A stretch of DNA of 64,000 nucleotides, from assembly GCA_023333565.1 (NCBI GenBank), contig JAJKFH010000741.1, forward strand, positions 310,001 through 374,000, in the 5' to 3' direction. The stretch comes from Puffinus mauretanicus (lineage: Eukaryota > Chordata > Aves > Procellariiformes > Procellariidae). The notes under the pieces are model-generated. The model was not told the DNA's origin, searched no databases, and saw only the letters and a program-made list of their open reading frames with translations. The position numbers were made by a program, and so were the translations under genes. Below are positions 12,331-24,400 of the stretch, in pieces. The stretch's first letter is position 1, and the number at the start of each line of letters is the position of its first letter.

Positions 12331-12788
12331 CCAGTACAAAAGAGGCATGGACATACTGCAGAGAGTGCAGAGACGGGATACAAAGATGATGAAGGGACTG
12401 GAGCATCTCTCCTACGAGGAAAGGCTGAGAGCTGGAGTGGTTCAGCCTGGAGAAGAGAAGGTCAGGGGGAACTCACAGTGTATATAAATACCTGAAGGGA
12501 GGGTGGGAAGAAGACAGAGCCAGGCCCTCTTCAGTAGCAAAGGGCCCAGACTGAAACACAGGAGGTTCCCTCTGAACATCGGGAAACACTTTTTTACTGT
12601 GAGGTTGACCAAGCACTGGCACCGGTTACCCAGAAAGGCCATGGAGTCTCCTTCCTTGGATGTATTCAAAGGCCACCTGGACACGGCCCTGGGCAACTGG
12701 CTGTAGGTGGCCCTGCTTGAGCAGGAGGGTTAGACCAGATGACCTCCAGAGGTCCCTGCCAACCTCAGCCAATCTGTGATTCTGTGAA
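12331..12788 (+). mobile_element. CR1 LINE fragment, 3' end
   Basis: Forward-oriented CR1. It enters in the last part of the body ('ccagtacaaaagaggcatgg'), runs through the untranslated region with familiar phrases ('ctggagcatctctcctac', 'aaacacaggaggttccctct', 'ggccctgcttgagcagg', 'gatgacctccagaggtccc') and ends in the 3' repeat tgtgattctgtgaa. About 30 bases of the usual sequence are missing near 12530-12550, where 'cttcagtagcaaagggcccag' joins two blocks that are normally separated. It is 5'-truncated, with no coding capacity and no visible target duplication. Confidence 0.93.
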
Positions 12789-15700
12789 TATCCCTGAAGT
12801 TTTGTGTATCCATTCTTTAATTCCTTACTTTTTCCGTTCAAGTATGTTCAGCTCTTATTTGTGCGCTCTCATGCTCTCTGATAAGTAATTAGAGGAACGA
12901 AAGCTGATGACCCTGGGTTAGAGGCCACGTGTTCCTCTGATATCTACAAAATGTGTGCAGGTGACTCTAAGACCAGGTTTCAGTCTTTTCACAAAGATTT
13001 ACTGGAAGGAGCATGCGTATGTGTGTAACAGTTGTCTAAGAGGTTTTCATCTGCACTGCTTCGTTAGCTGAAATTAGTACAATTAAATTGGTTCTGGGTT
13101 ATGCTGCATGGTTGCAGCTGTGAGGTCCTTCCTATTCAGACCCAAATCTGCATCTCCTCGAGGTATAATACTCTAAAATTCACCTGAAATGTGTTAATGA
13201 AATTTGGTTCTCCACAGTAGAAGCTCCAGCTTGCAAACAACGTGTCCTCCAGCCACGTCCTACGAGGAACCACCTCCACCATGCCCATGAAGTAGCTGGG
13301 CTACTCATGCCTGCAGGGCTAAACATACATATATGGTGCAGGTCTGGACTCTGGGTCCTGGCAGAAACTTCAGGTAAAACCAAATGCTTTGCAAACTGCT
13401 TTGCTTCTGTGCTTGTTTTGTACTGCCTCATATGCAGTTAATTTGAAAGAGGCAGAGAACTATGGCTTTTTAATCATTCTAGAGATGATTCTTTTACCCT
13501 GGAACCCCCCCAAAATGAAGCTAGGTTTACTGTCTCCACCATGGCCTGATATTGCATTTTCAGCTTAGAAATATTCTCTGATATCAAAATCAGAGCCAGA
13601 GGGAAACTCAGTTTTCTGCATAGATTTGGTTTTGCATAATTGAAATGAAGAATTGAATACATTATTTACATGATAGAGTAGCCATTCTTTCATAGAAAAA
13701 AGGCCCGAAAAGGCAGATGACAAAGACGAGGATTGGTTAAATAGCTATTCTGTCCCGATATGGGCTGGTTTGCCAACATGCTCCCATTTGTCGCCTGTGC
13801 ATGGATGCATTCCTGTGAGATGGAGGGCATTTCTTCACTGTGCCTTCCCGTGATCACTTGCTACTGCAGACAGAATTTCTTCTTTGGACAGTTATTGCTA
13901 CTTGGAATCTGGGATTTTATTGCAGATATGGGAAAGAACTCTCAAAACCAATGTGAAAATCAAACCGTGGAGCATGGAGAGAAGTTTTCCAAGGGGTGGA
14001 GAAGCACACGCAGTGGGGATCGGTGCAATGAAGGACAAATCACAGTGAATATAAACATTATAATAAGAGCAAAATATCACTTGAGCTTTCCCAAGAAAGT
14101 GAATCAAGAAAATGTCCTGAAACTGGTAAAGGAGACGGTAAGGTCAGTGGTGTGTCTGTGTAGACACGGAATTCACTCTGTGATTCTTGTTCAGTGAGTC
14201 TCCGCTATTTATTATTCAGAGGAGACTATGCAAATGGTTGGCATTAGCATTTTAACACATAGCCATGTTGAACTACTCGAAAAGAATACACTGAAGCCTA
14301 TGAATGCAAAAAAGAGTTTTTCTCATCATTCATCCCTATCCTGTTGTACCTGGTATTTGCAAATTATTTTGCACAAACGTGGACAGGAGAGAATGTCTGC
14401 TATTGGAAGTTGTCACGATGGAGCTATTTTTTCCAAGCTGTGCTACCAAAGGTATTTGTTTACCAGGAGGATGTTTATCCTTAAATGATTGATATGCAGT
14501 TGAAAGATGAATCAAAAGTCTCAGTGGATTTCCTAGTGGACAGATCCTCACCTCACAGACATGCAAAAAGTCCTACAAAGAATGATATGAGCTGGCCATC
14601 TTGCCAAGAGTCTTGTCTGAGAATATCAAAGCTTCACCTGCAGACAAAAATATCTTCCTATACATTATTTATATAAATTTTGGTAGTCCATACAAATTCC
14701 AATCCTATAGAGAAATGGAGAATAATGGTCTAGTACAACCAATTTGGAATAATTCCTCACCTCCTACATCAGTTTAAGCCTACCTTAGGTACAGAAGTTG
14801 CATTTGGTTTGAGAAAACACAAAAATGCCAGCCTTGTTTTAACTGCACTACATAGATACCGCAGTGCGCATGTGGAGGTGCTGGTTTAAAAATAAAAACC
14901 TTTCACAATCTATTCTAGTTTTTGGAAGGAGAACAAATAATATATCGGCAGGTATACAGCATAGGTATATGTATGTAGTTTTAACACATGCAGAGTTGTA
15001 ATTTAATACTGTATAAGTCCTATATCATGCCTTTGAACATGTTGTAAAACAGATGTGGGAATTGTGCAGAGTGGACCGCTAAAGGAATGGAGCTACACAG
15101 CTCTTAGCCGTGGTCTTGCAAATCAGGATGAAAGTGCTTTCTGCTATCTGAAAAAATTGTTTGTATAAATCCATTGCTTTGTGTTGATTAACTCAAAAAA
15201 TTGTTGAGCTGGCCTTTATTTGCATAACCGGTAAGCATTTTTCTTGAAAGACCAAGACTTTAGAAATGCTACCTGGTACTCGACATATGGCTGTCATAAG
15301 AAAAAAATGCACTTTTAAAACACAAAGTAGGACCCTCCTGAAAAATCCCTAAATGTCTCGGATGATGAAGGTTGTAATTTCTGAGACGAGGGGTGGGATT
15401 GGCAAGCAGACACTGAGAAGAGGCTGTTCAAAGTGGTTGCCCTGTCATGGTTTCTGATAGGACTCAAGAAAGGACAGAAGAGCTGACCTACATCTCTTTA
15501 AGTGTGTTGACGAGTAGTTTAGATAAATGAGGATAAAACTCCTTTAATCTGCCAGAATGGTATTTGATTTCTTGATGTTTTAAGAAGAATTCCTTCTCTT
15601 TTGCTCCGACTGTTAAAACCAAGTTGCCTAGGTAACGCGGAAAAGGAAAACTGTTACCATGCATCCGTGGTGCTCAGTGCCACTCGGTGATCTGACAAAC

Positions 15701-17858
15701 AAAGGTGGTCCGAGGAAAAGCAGCCTTTCGTTGCGTGGTGAGGTTTATTTTGCCGGGTGCTAAAGTCTGCAGAGCTGCAAGATAAGAAAAGGACGGAGAA
15801 ATCCACCTTCTTCACTCCAGCGTGGCTTTTGTCTCACCCTAAGTATGAGGGTCCTAACAGCCCCATTTTCTTTTGTATTACAAGTTCTTTTCTATGGTTA
15901 ATCTCCTCCCAATTTCTTAGCAGTTGATTAACCTTCTTTTTTCATGACACAGAGGAAAATCAATATAAAAACTTGATAGCTCAAATTCAGTTTTATTTTT
16001 GGAAAAGCCTTAAAAAAACCCAATAAACGAGGCTATAGGTTGAGGCTGAACACCACCCCGTCCTTGCCATGCTTTATTTTTAGAAACTCCTGTCCTGGGC
16101 TTTGCCGTTCGTACCTCGGCTCTGATCTAATTGTTAAAGACAAAGAACTGCTCTGGCTGTCTCTCAGAGGGATAATCTCTTATGCCGAGAAAATCTTTAG
16201 ACTTAATTAAGACAGTTTTATCATTCCTGTGGACTTCCAGAGTGGCACAAAAAGGCCCTATTAATGCTCAGAAACTCTCACTATTCTAATCCAGTGATAT
16301 TAAGCAGAGGTTTATTTCAATGAAGGTAACAACCCTCTCCAAGTGGGACTTGTTTTGCACAGAGCTGTGGATTATTCTTCTATCTGTCTCCTCTAGAGAT
16401 ACAACTCCAAAACTTACTGTACAAATAATTATTTTTACACCTCGGAAGTGGTACTAAATTCAAGACCCCGATTGAGCTGTCATTTGGAAAGTATAAATAG
16501 CCTCTGAATTTACCTCTTATAAGGCTTTTTTATTTTTATAACTGTTTAACAAGAAATGTAAAGATATGCATCTGATCAAAGAAAGCCCCCTGATGTTTTA
16601 TGCAATGTGTCTTCCTTTGACTAGAACAAAAAATAGATCTGAGAGTACTTTAATCTGTTGAAAGCAGAGCTGTACTTACAGTATGCACCAGATCTCGATT
16701 GTTTGAAGTGACTTAGGATTTTCTCATCTGACTTGACATTGTTTTACTTCATTGTTCATGTATTTAAGATAAAAGAAAATCATCATTATTTTAAAGTTAA
16801 CACAAAGAAAGTAGTCATGATCAACACCAAAGGTTTCCAATTCCTTGTCTGTAGGTTTTCTGGATGCTTTTTTTGAGTGGCTCTATGTATACTTTTTATG
16901 TACAGTTATATATTTATGTTAAATTACTAGTATAATACATTATGGTACTAAAGAGCTGGAGGAGAATCCTGTATAAACATCCAAAACTCTTTCAGGTCTT
17001 CACTTTGGTTTGCAAATTTGGGCTTGGATTCTTGCAGAAAGACGCTCTGTGAAGATCACTAGTGTTTTCTGCTCTCGACTGGAATTTATACACCAATCGG
17101 GCAAGAAGCTTTCAGTAAAAGGGAGAAAGTATAGACTTTAGAAGCTTTCTTTTGGCTGGAGATTGCTCAGCAATGCTTGTCCAGTAATCAGTGTCTATTT
17201 TATTGCTTCTCAAGCAGAGGAATTTGGAGGTCTTTGCCTGCCAGCTTACCATATGGAGCATCCAATCACTGACGGGCAGTTGTGAGAATTTCTTTGCATT
17301 TTGAATGTTTTTACAAATTCCTAGGAGTCCTACTTTCTGAAAGATGGATTTAACACGTGGGCAGTTTATTTCCAGTCATTGGTCTAATACCTGTCCTATC
17401 TCTATTGCTTCTACCTCTCCCAGGGATCAAAAGCCAAACCTGCCATTTCTGTTTCCGTTCAATCTCTTCTGACTGGTTCTCCTGGTGTAACATGTCACAC
17501 AAGCATGTGCAGCTTCCCTGGTGGCCCCCAGTGTTTGACCCCACGCTACCGTCTAAATAAGGGAAGCATTAGCTTCCACCTTGATACCCAGCAGCTCAAG
17601 TGCAACTCCCGTCCTGGATTGTGTCAGCAAAGGGGTTTGCTGGGACGAGGGCAATGGAAATGGCACGGAGGTTGCGCTACTGAGGGTTGCAGGAGGATGT
17701 GAGGGGAGGCTGAGGCTGCATCCCCATTAGTGTCATCCTCCTGTGGGCCCCAGAGGAGCTGTCGCGTGTTGCCTGTAAGACAGAGCTGCTCTATCTCCTG
17801 CTTTTCATGTTACATATTTCTTACGGTTTTGGGTCATGATGAGAACTAGATACACTGC
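12789..17858. other. no gene recognised
   Basis: Five kilobases of AT-rich DNA without recognised repeats. A 145-codon forward frame at 13760-14197 and smaller ones at 14.2-14.7 kb show no domain or codon pattern I recognise. Positions 16100-16760 are compositionally smooth, rich in TAAT/ATTA-type words and repeat-free, which would suit a conserved non-coding element. That can only be tested by alignment. Confidence 0.5.
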
Positions 17859-17861
17859 TCA

Positions 17862-18402
17862 TAATGTTGGGAAGGTCTCTCCTTCCTCCTCCCTCATTTT
17901 CTCCATCAGTCCTTCATTTGAACCACTCATTTCATCCTGAAGAAATATTTCTTGAGAAATCCTTCCTTGAAACTTGTACCCTCCAGTGAAAAGTTCTGAT
18001 CTCAAAAGATCTGCAGTGAAGGAAGACATTTTGCCAAAAAACTCCTGATTTGCTTTGCTCTATATTTGCTCCTTGGTCTATATCTTAGTAGCCTTTAATC
18101 ACAGGCTGTTGCCCTGCAAAACAGTCTGCAGGGTCTGTGTCTGCCCGACTCAGGGACACTGCCTCCTCTTTCATGGCAGTGGTTTCCTTTGTGGACGATG
18201 ACTCGTTCATATCCAGCCTTCGAGCCATCCCAATCTGGTTGTTGCTGACATCAAAGGGAAAGACCTGGTTTTGGTGCCGTTGTGCCAGCTGGAGAGTACC
18301 GTCTGGGCCAGTCCGAGCTGTTAAGTGTTATTGCTCCTCTACAACTGCCTGCGTGAGGACTTTCTGCCCTGCCTCAATCAAAATCTGCTGTAACTTAAGC
18401 TA
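17862..18402 (-). pseudogene. possible decayed coding segment, unrecognised
   Basis: On the minus strand one frame is open from 18399 to 18331 (23 codons, beginning L-K-L-Q-Q-I-L-I-E-A-G-Q), stops once at 18330-18328, then runs open for 80 codons to a TAA at 18087-18085. After a shift of one frame, a second stretch of 66 codons is open from 18059 to 17862, ending at TGA 17861-17859. The peptide is polar and protein-like rather than low-complexity, with few cysteines and many E, Q, S and N. An acceptor-like pyrimidine tract ending in CAG lies upstream, near 18490-18515. A 98-codon frame is also open on the plus strand here, so chance openness is a real alternative. I recognise no family. It may be a decayed gene, a retrocopy or an accident. 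Confidence 0.25.
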
Positions 18403-21400
18403 TTCAAGTAGTTTTGCTCCAGGTCTTTGCTAAATTCTATGGGTTGGAGAGGGAGAACAGAGAAGTGTTGGGGGATGAAAGTCTCTTCAGCTGCACAATT
18501 ATAATAAAAAAAGAACGTATGAAGAGCAGTTAAGTTTCCTTCCCTGCACCTTGCCTAGGGAAGCAACCCCTGGCTGATCCAGTGAGCTTTACCATTTCTG
18601 TTTTGATCTACTTTAGCTATTATTACATAGGGTTTTCAACATGGGAATTCTTCCCAATCAGGAAGTAATTACAATCACAGACTGAAACATTTAATGGAAC
18701 AACAATCACATTTTTATTTATTTTTTATTGCAAGCATATGTTTCTCTCTTGAGTTTTGAAAGATGTTGCTACATCCTCTTCAATCACAGAAAGGAATGAG
18801 CCATGACATTTCTTTTTAATGAAAATGCTGATCTACTGTTTATCTTCATAGAGCTAAATGAAAACTTTCAAAGGCTGATTTGGTTGAATACATTTATGGT
18901 TTAGCCTGTGAAATGTAGTGCTTGTGAGAAGTTTGATATCTTTTTTTCGTGTTTAGGTTGTTTTTTAAAAGCAGGGGAGAGCTCAGCCTGCTTAATATTT
19001 CATCTCTTCCCAGGTCTTCACTGACTTGTGATAGATGGTTTTATATGGTGAGAAAACCTGAGTGTTGGGCAGTGAAGCATGTCTGTTAGGGATGTTTAAA
19101 ATGATGCTTTCCTGCCAAACGGGAGGCAGTGTTCAGGTTTATAGAAGGGGATGGATCATTCAAGATGACAACTCCTGTGTGGTTTGTTGTTTGGGTTTTT
19201 TTTCCTTTTTTTTAAGGTCTTCCAGTACGTTTTTTTTTTTCCTTTTTCTTTTTTTTTTTTTTTTTAATGGAGGACAATATAGTAGAGAGACAAAACCTGT
19301 TTTTCCCAGCTCTCCCTTAATGCACAAGAAAAATTTGGTTATTCTCTCCCTCTTCTTCATAAAGATCATGTCCCTGACTGCTCCCTCTCCCATCCTTCTC
19401 CCCAGCTGATGCTTCTTGGAAGGATGGTGGGGATCAGAAGGATGGCAAAGTCCGTCCCCTGTCCACATGCCCCTCTCAGCTGAACCACCTCTGGACCCTT
19501 TGGGAACTGGGACACCCCAAGACACGCTCTTTGCTTCGTGTCTCCCTACGCCGTGCCTCGCCGTGTACACGGAGGCAATGGCAGTGCCATCAACTCAGCT
19601 CCTCTAACAGTACCATCGAATCTCTCAAACGAGCCAGTTTCCTTAAAATGCTCATAGCTGGTTTAAAAAAGAATATTGAAGTGTTTAGCAGTAGCTAATA
19701 TTCTGCTGTTCGCAATAACGTAGTTGAATACATTAGTGCAACAGCGTTTGCTCAGGGACCAACGCGAAGAGTGCTATTTAATACCTGATGTTAGTTGGCT
19801 TAGTTGTTCACAGAGAGTGGGTTTTCAATAAACAAAACATTTACCATGATAACGATACAGCAGACACACACTGTGCCAAATGACTGTTAAAAATAATCTG
19901 TGGTCGGCATGGGAAAATTGCCATTTGTAAGTTGCATAACAATGCTGCTTTTAACGGGAGGTACCCAAAGGACTTGAGATTGTCTGGATTCTGTTCAAAT
20001 AAGTGCTTTCATAGCCAATTATCAAATATTAACTGGGAAGACGAAGAAAAATTGTATGTTTTGTATCCTTCTGGCTTAAATTTCAAAGCTTCCACACTTA
20101 AAAAATTTAACAAGGATGAGGTATAGATTCAGAAGCCTTACAGAAATTTTAAAAAATAACTATTAAAGTCAGTGCAACAGGGAGAAAAATCCCTCCTGCT
20201 AGTTCACAATCCCTCCCTCCCCCTTATTTCAGCATATTTCCTTTTAGAAACTTTTTTTGGTGTAGTTCAAATTCTTTCCGAATCAATTTAAACTAATTGC
20301 AACAACTTGGGGTACTACCTTTAAAGGACCATGCAGGTTTTAGTATCTCTTTTTATTTGTCCAAAATGTCTTCTTGAACTTAAATTTTCTCATGCAAGTA
20401 GGTATGTCATGAGACTTTTTAGACTTTCAAAATTCAAAGAAAACCTTATTTTTCTAATTTTTTAGTTCTAGCAGTTTTAACTTGCTTTAGGTGATTTCAG
20501 TTTTCGCCTCTGTGTTGCCCACATAATGATAAACGTTTTCCTTCCTTTTTGTTCTTTCCTCTTCTCTTTTCCTATATTAAATTTTGCTGTCGTAGATTTT
20601 ATTATTTGTGGGTGTTGTCAGGGTAACTTTTCCACTAGATGTGGTTGGAAGCAACTAGAAGGGGATTCAGCCAGTCTGGGCCCCTTGGTAGCCATTTTAT
20701 GAACACTGCACTTGCAGTCAATGATGCAGAGTTACCATACGCTGGCTCTTCAGGTGGCAAGCAGAAACCAGCTGGTTCCTTGAGGATGTTCCCTTGCTGG
20801 AAAATACGAGCAGTATAAGCATATAAGCCATGTAGCTCTGTAACCAGTTTTCCCCCTCGTTTACTGAATAATGGGAACAGAAAGCTCCCCCACCTTTTTG
20901 AAATTTCAAGCTATGGGGTTTTCTATCCTATAAATCTCCAGTTTTGGTATTGTACAATTCCTGGTTAATGTAAATGTTGCCAGCTAGAATGAGACAACCT
21001 ATTGTACTTTCCTGCTTTTTTGTCTGCTTTCTGGTTCACTCCTGGTGTGGCATCTGCCAACGCAATAATTCACATAGCTTCTTGAAGATCAGAAGAGCAG
21101 CACCAGAGACAGGCTTGGGAAGACTGGACGTTTCCTAGTTGCATCCAGATTTGATCGCCACACCCAAAAGGGGTAGGTGGCCAGAACAATCAAACAGTCT
21201 ACACATATGTAGCCCAAATACTGAGGTACGCCCCCCTTTAACGGTCATAAGACAGTCCTTACATATGTAGTAGTACATATGTGGGGTAGCAGTGTGATCC
21301 GTTCTGCCCCTCCACTTCTGAAGAAACAACTAAGTGCAGTTTGTTATAGTTTTAGATACCCAATCTAGAGGTAGCTCCACCGTTGCAGTTTGTATAGTCA

Positions 21401-24400
21401 ACTTTTATGCACGGATGAATTATGTGATTCCCTATACAACGTTAATTGGTTTGCAATTTCTCTCTTGACTATCAATTTTAGTATAATTTCCTTCAGATAG
21501 AGGAATATTCTTTTAAGACATGATTGCCTTGCTCCTATTTTCAGATGTGGTTCCACATGGCCTTAAAACATTCTTGTTCACGCATACATTCTTGCTTCAG
21601 GATTTCCAGATTTCTCAACCCTGAAGATTCAAATTACATAAGCAGAGATAAAAGAATATCTTTTGGTATAAGTATGTTATATTATATAGATACAAATTAT
21701 ATAGTTATATATTGTATTACACATATAAATGCCTTTCTAAGTACTTGCTATTCATACCTTAACAGGCAACTGGTTATGGCAATGTTAACAGTACTTATTA
21801 GATGCCTTTATTTAAATTCATTTGACTTTCTTCAGACTACAAAACCCTTTCACAGGCTTCCTGCCTATCCTGCTGTGCTCAGTTACAGCAGCTGTCTTGC
21901 ACCTCTGTCTCCAAGAGTACATATAAACCTACTAAAGGGGTAAAGGAGATTTTTGAACTGCATGGCTTTCCACACAAGTCATAATTTAGCTAATTATTAC
22001 CAGTTTTGCTTATTGTATCTAAATAGCTCCAGAGGAAAAAATTAAAGGAAATAAACGTGCCTTTAGATTGGATAGGTTCAGCCCATTTTATGCAAGATGG
22101 AACTTCACCGTAAACATAGTCCTACAGCAAACCGTGGCAAAACTGCCAGACCACCAGACTACAATCTAACTTACACTTAGTAATATACAAAGAACAGTTT
22201 CATCCCAATAATTTGGCATAAGAAGTCTAGTTTAAAAAAGCTAGTTCTGTGGGCTAAGTTACTAATCCAAAGCAGTACTGCTGCTAGAATCTGACCCCAC
22301 TCCAGTAATTGCTACTAGCAAATACGTATTTCTAATACGTCCGTATTAAACATCCACATAGCACGTATTTCTCCCTAAGTGTTATTACTTCTCTTTTACG
22401 TTAAGTTTTGCACTGGTATTTGCTGCTGTCATGCAGTAAATTATCTTTCTGCTGTAGATTAACAAAGCTGCAATATTTGATGCCATGGGCAAATCATGAT
22501 GTATCTACGCTCATAGATCATGGTGGCAATGAATGATGACTGCTTTGCAAAGCAGAATGTCAAATTGATTACGTATCGCAGTAGCTGGAATATAAAGCAT
22601 CATACTAAAAAGACATAATACTTTATGTTGTTTTGCCCTGGGAGAATACTTTTCTTACAAGTGCGGTGCAGAGGATTCTGATGGGATGAATAGCTCTACA
22701 GATGACATGAACTCAACAGCAAGGTACGCCAAATTCTGTCCTTGTCCAACGCGAAATCACCCATGTTTGCGGTTTACTGTTTTTGTCTTGCTCTAAAATG
22801 GTACTGCCTTTCGTACAAAGGGTGGTGCACCCAGTTGCCTAGCTGTGGTGACACGCTGAGATGGCTATCCCTTGATCTACACAGAACAAACGTAACTCTT
22901 CAAGGCACATTAAGTAGTTAAGGACCTTAAGCCATCCTAGCGCGCTGTCCAAATTCAGATGAGCCTACACGTGTTTTCACTGAGGTCATTGACTAAGCTC
23001 CAGAGGCCTCAGGGGAAGCAGAATGTGACACCTCCCTTGGGTGAAACTAAGACTGGACCAAGAGGGCCCTCTGCCTCTGTGACAGCAAGAGGATTCTACC
23101 TTTTCTGGGGTCCTCCGTGCTCCATGACTCCTAATTTTTGAAGTTAGGAAAATAATTGCTTATCCAGAATCACTCCAGATCCAGAAAAGCAAAAAAAAAT
23201 TGTTTTTAAGGTAATTTCTTTTCTCTCTTTTGGAGTATTCTCAAAGTTCCAACAAATTCCAGCAGTCCAGCTTGTACAATCTCCTGAAGTCCTGGATTTA
23301 TGCCTTATTTGGCATATATTCCCTCCATCCTGGTCACTGCACAAGTAGCCTCCCTTGCTCTTACGTGATCCTACTGAGGGTCCATTAGTAGATGTGACAT
23401 ATGTAAGATTTTTTTCATGTGGTGTCAGCTGACAAAAGAATAATGTTAATACAGAAGTGAGTGGAGATTTCTGCCTAAATAAGAAGCAGCATTTTCATCC
23501 CCCTTTCTAACTAGTTTCAATAAACACTTTAAAAAATGCAACACAAAACATAAGGAGGGAAAAATACTTTTTACAAATCATCTTTAGTCTGAATTTAGAG
23601 CTTTTTACACAAGGTAATGTAAAGTATAAAATACAAGAGAATGGCAAAGTGGCAGCAAATCCCTAGAGTAGGCTCACATTACATGTTTTATGAAAACGAT
23701 ATAATGCAAACAAGTATCCATAGTTGATTAATAATTGGTGAACCTGATTTGCATTTGTACACAAAATCATCTTTACACAGTTCTAGGACAACAAAGTAAT
23801 TATAAAAATTTAATTTTAGGGCTACAACAGTATAAAGGCACCTCAGTGTAAATATAAATCGGGACAAATAGGGTTCTCTCAGTTGGATTATCAGCCAGAG
23901 CCTGAGCTTCAATACCAATTTTGCTGCTTCTGCGTGTTCAGAAGATGCTCCCCAGGGAAATATCAGAGGTGGTTTTTGTAGGTGTGGTGGATGGCTGTCC
24001 CCCCACCTCAGTCCCAGTTTCTTGGCCCAATTTAAATCTTCCATTCGGAGACAGAGCAGGTAACCAACTGCATGAGCCTTTGCTTCCAAAGCTTTCCATA
24101 ACTCCTACTGCATGTTTATGGCAGCAAGATGAATTTGAATGCATCTTCCACCCTTCCCACCGTCCCTTTACAACAACAAAAGATTTTGTAAGAAAAAGAT
24201 GTAAATACAGGTCAGGATACAGTTTAACCAAAAGATGGTGCTAACGTATCTGTGGAGTTGGTTAGCCAAACTGAGCGGGGAAAACATAAAATTTGCGATG
24301 ATGTAGATGTGCTGCAGAGACACATGCATTTTAAATAATGAATGAGCATTTATATTTACTGTATGACATTGTGAATGTAAACAATTAAATTTTTACAGAT

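Noticed and set aside
12162..12706. Forward frames overlapping the CR1 copy at 12.3 kb
   Set aside because: They lie in CR1 untranslated sequence, not in its reading frames.
19160..19570. Minus-strand 136-codon frame ending in a Lys run, possible processed retrocopy with A tail
   Set aside because: No target duplication, no recognisable body, and the Lys run is just the T-rich tract read in antisense.
21195..21290. Repeated acatatgt palindromes
   Set aside because: Too short and unevenly spaced for a transposon end or operator array; likely random in AT-rich DNA.
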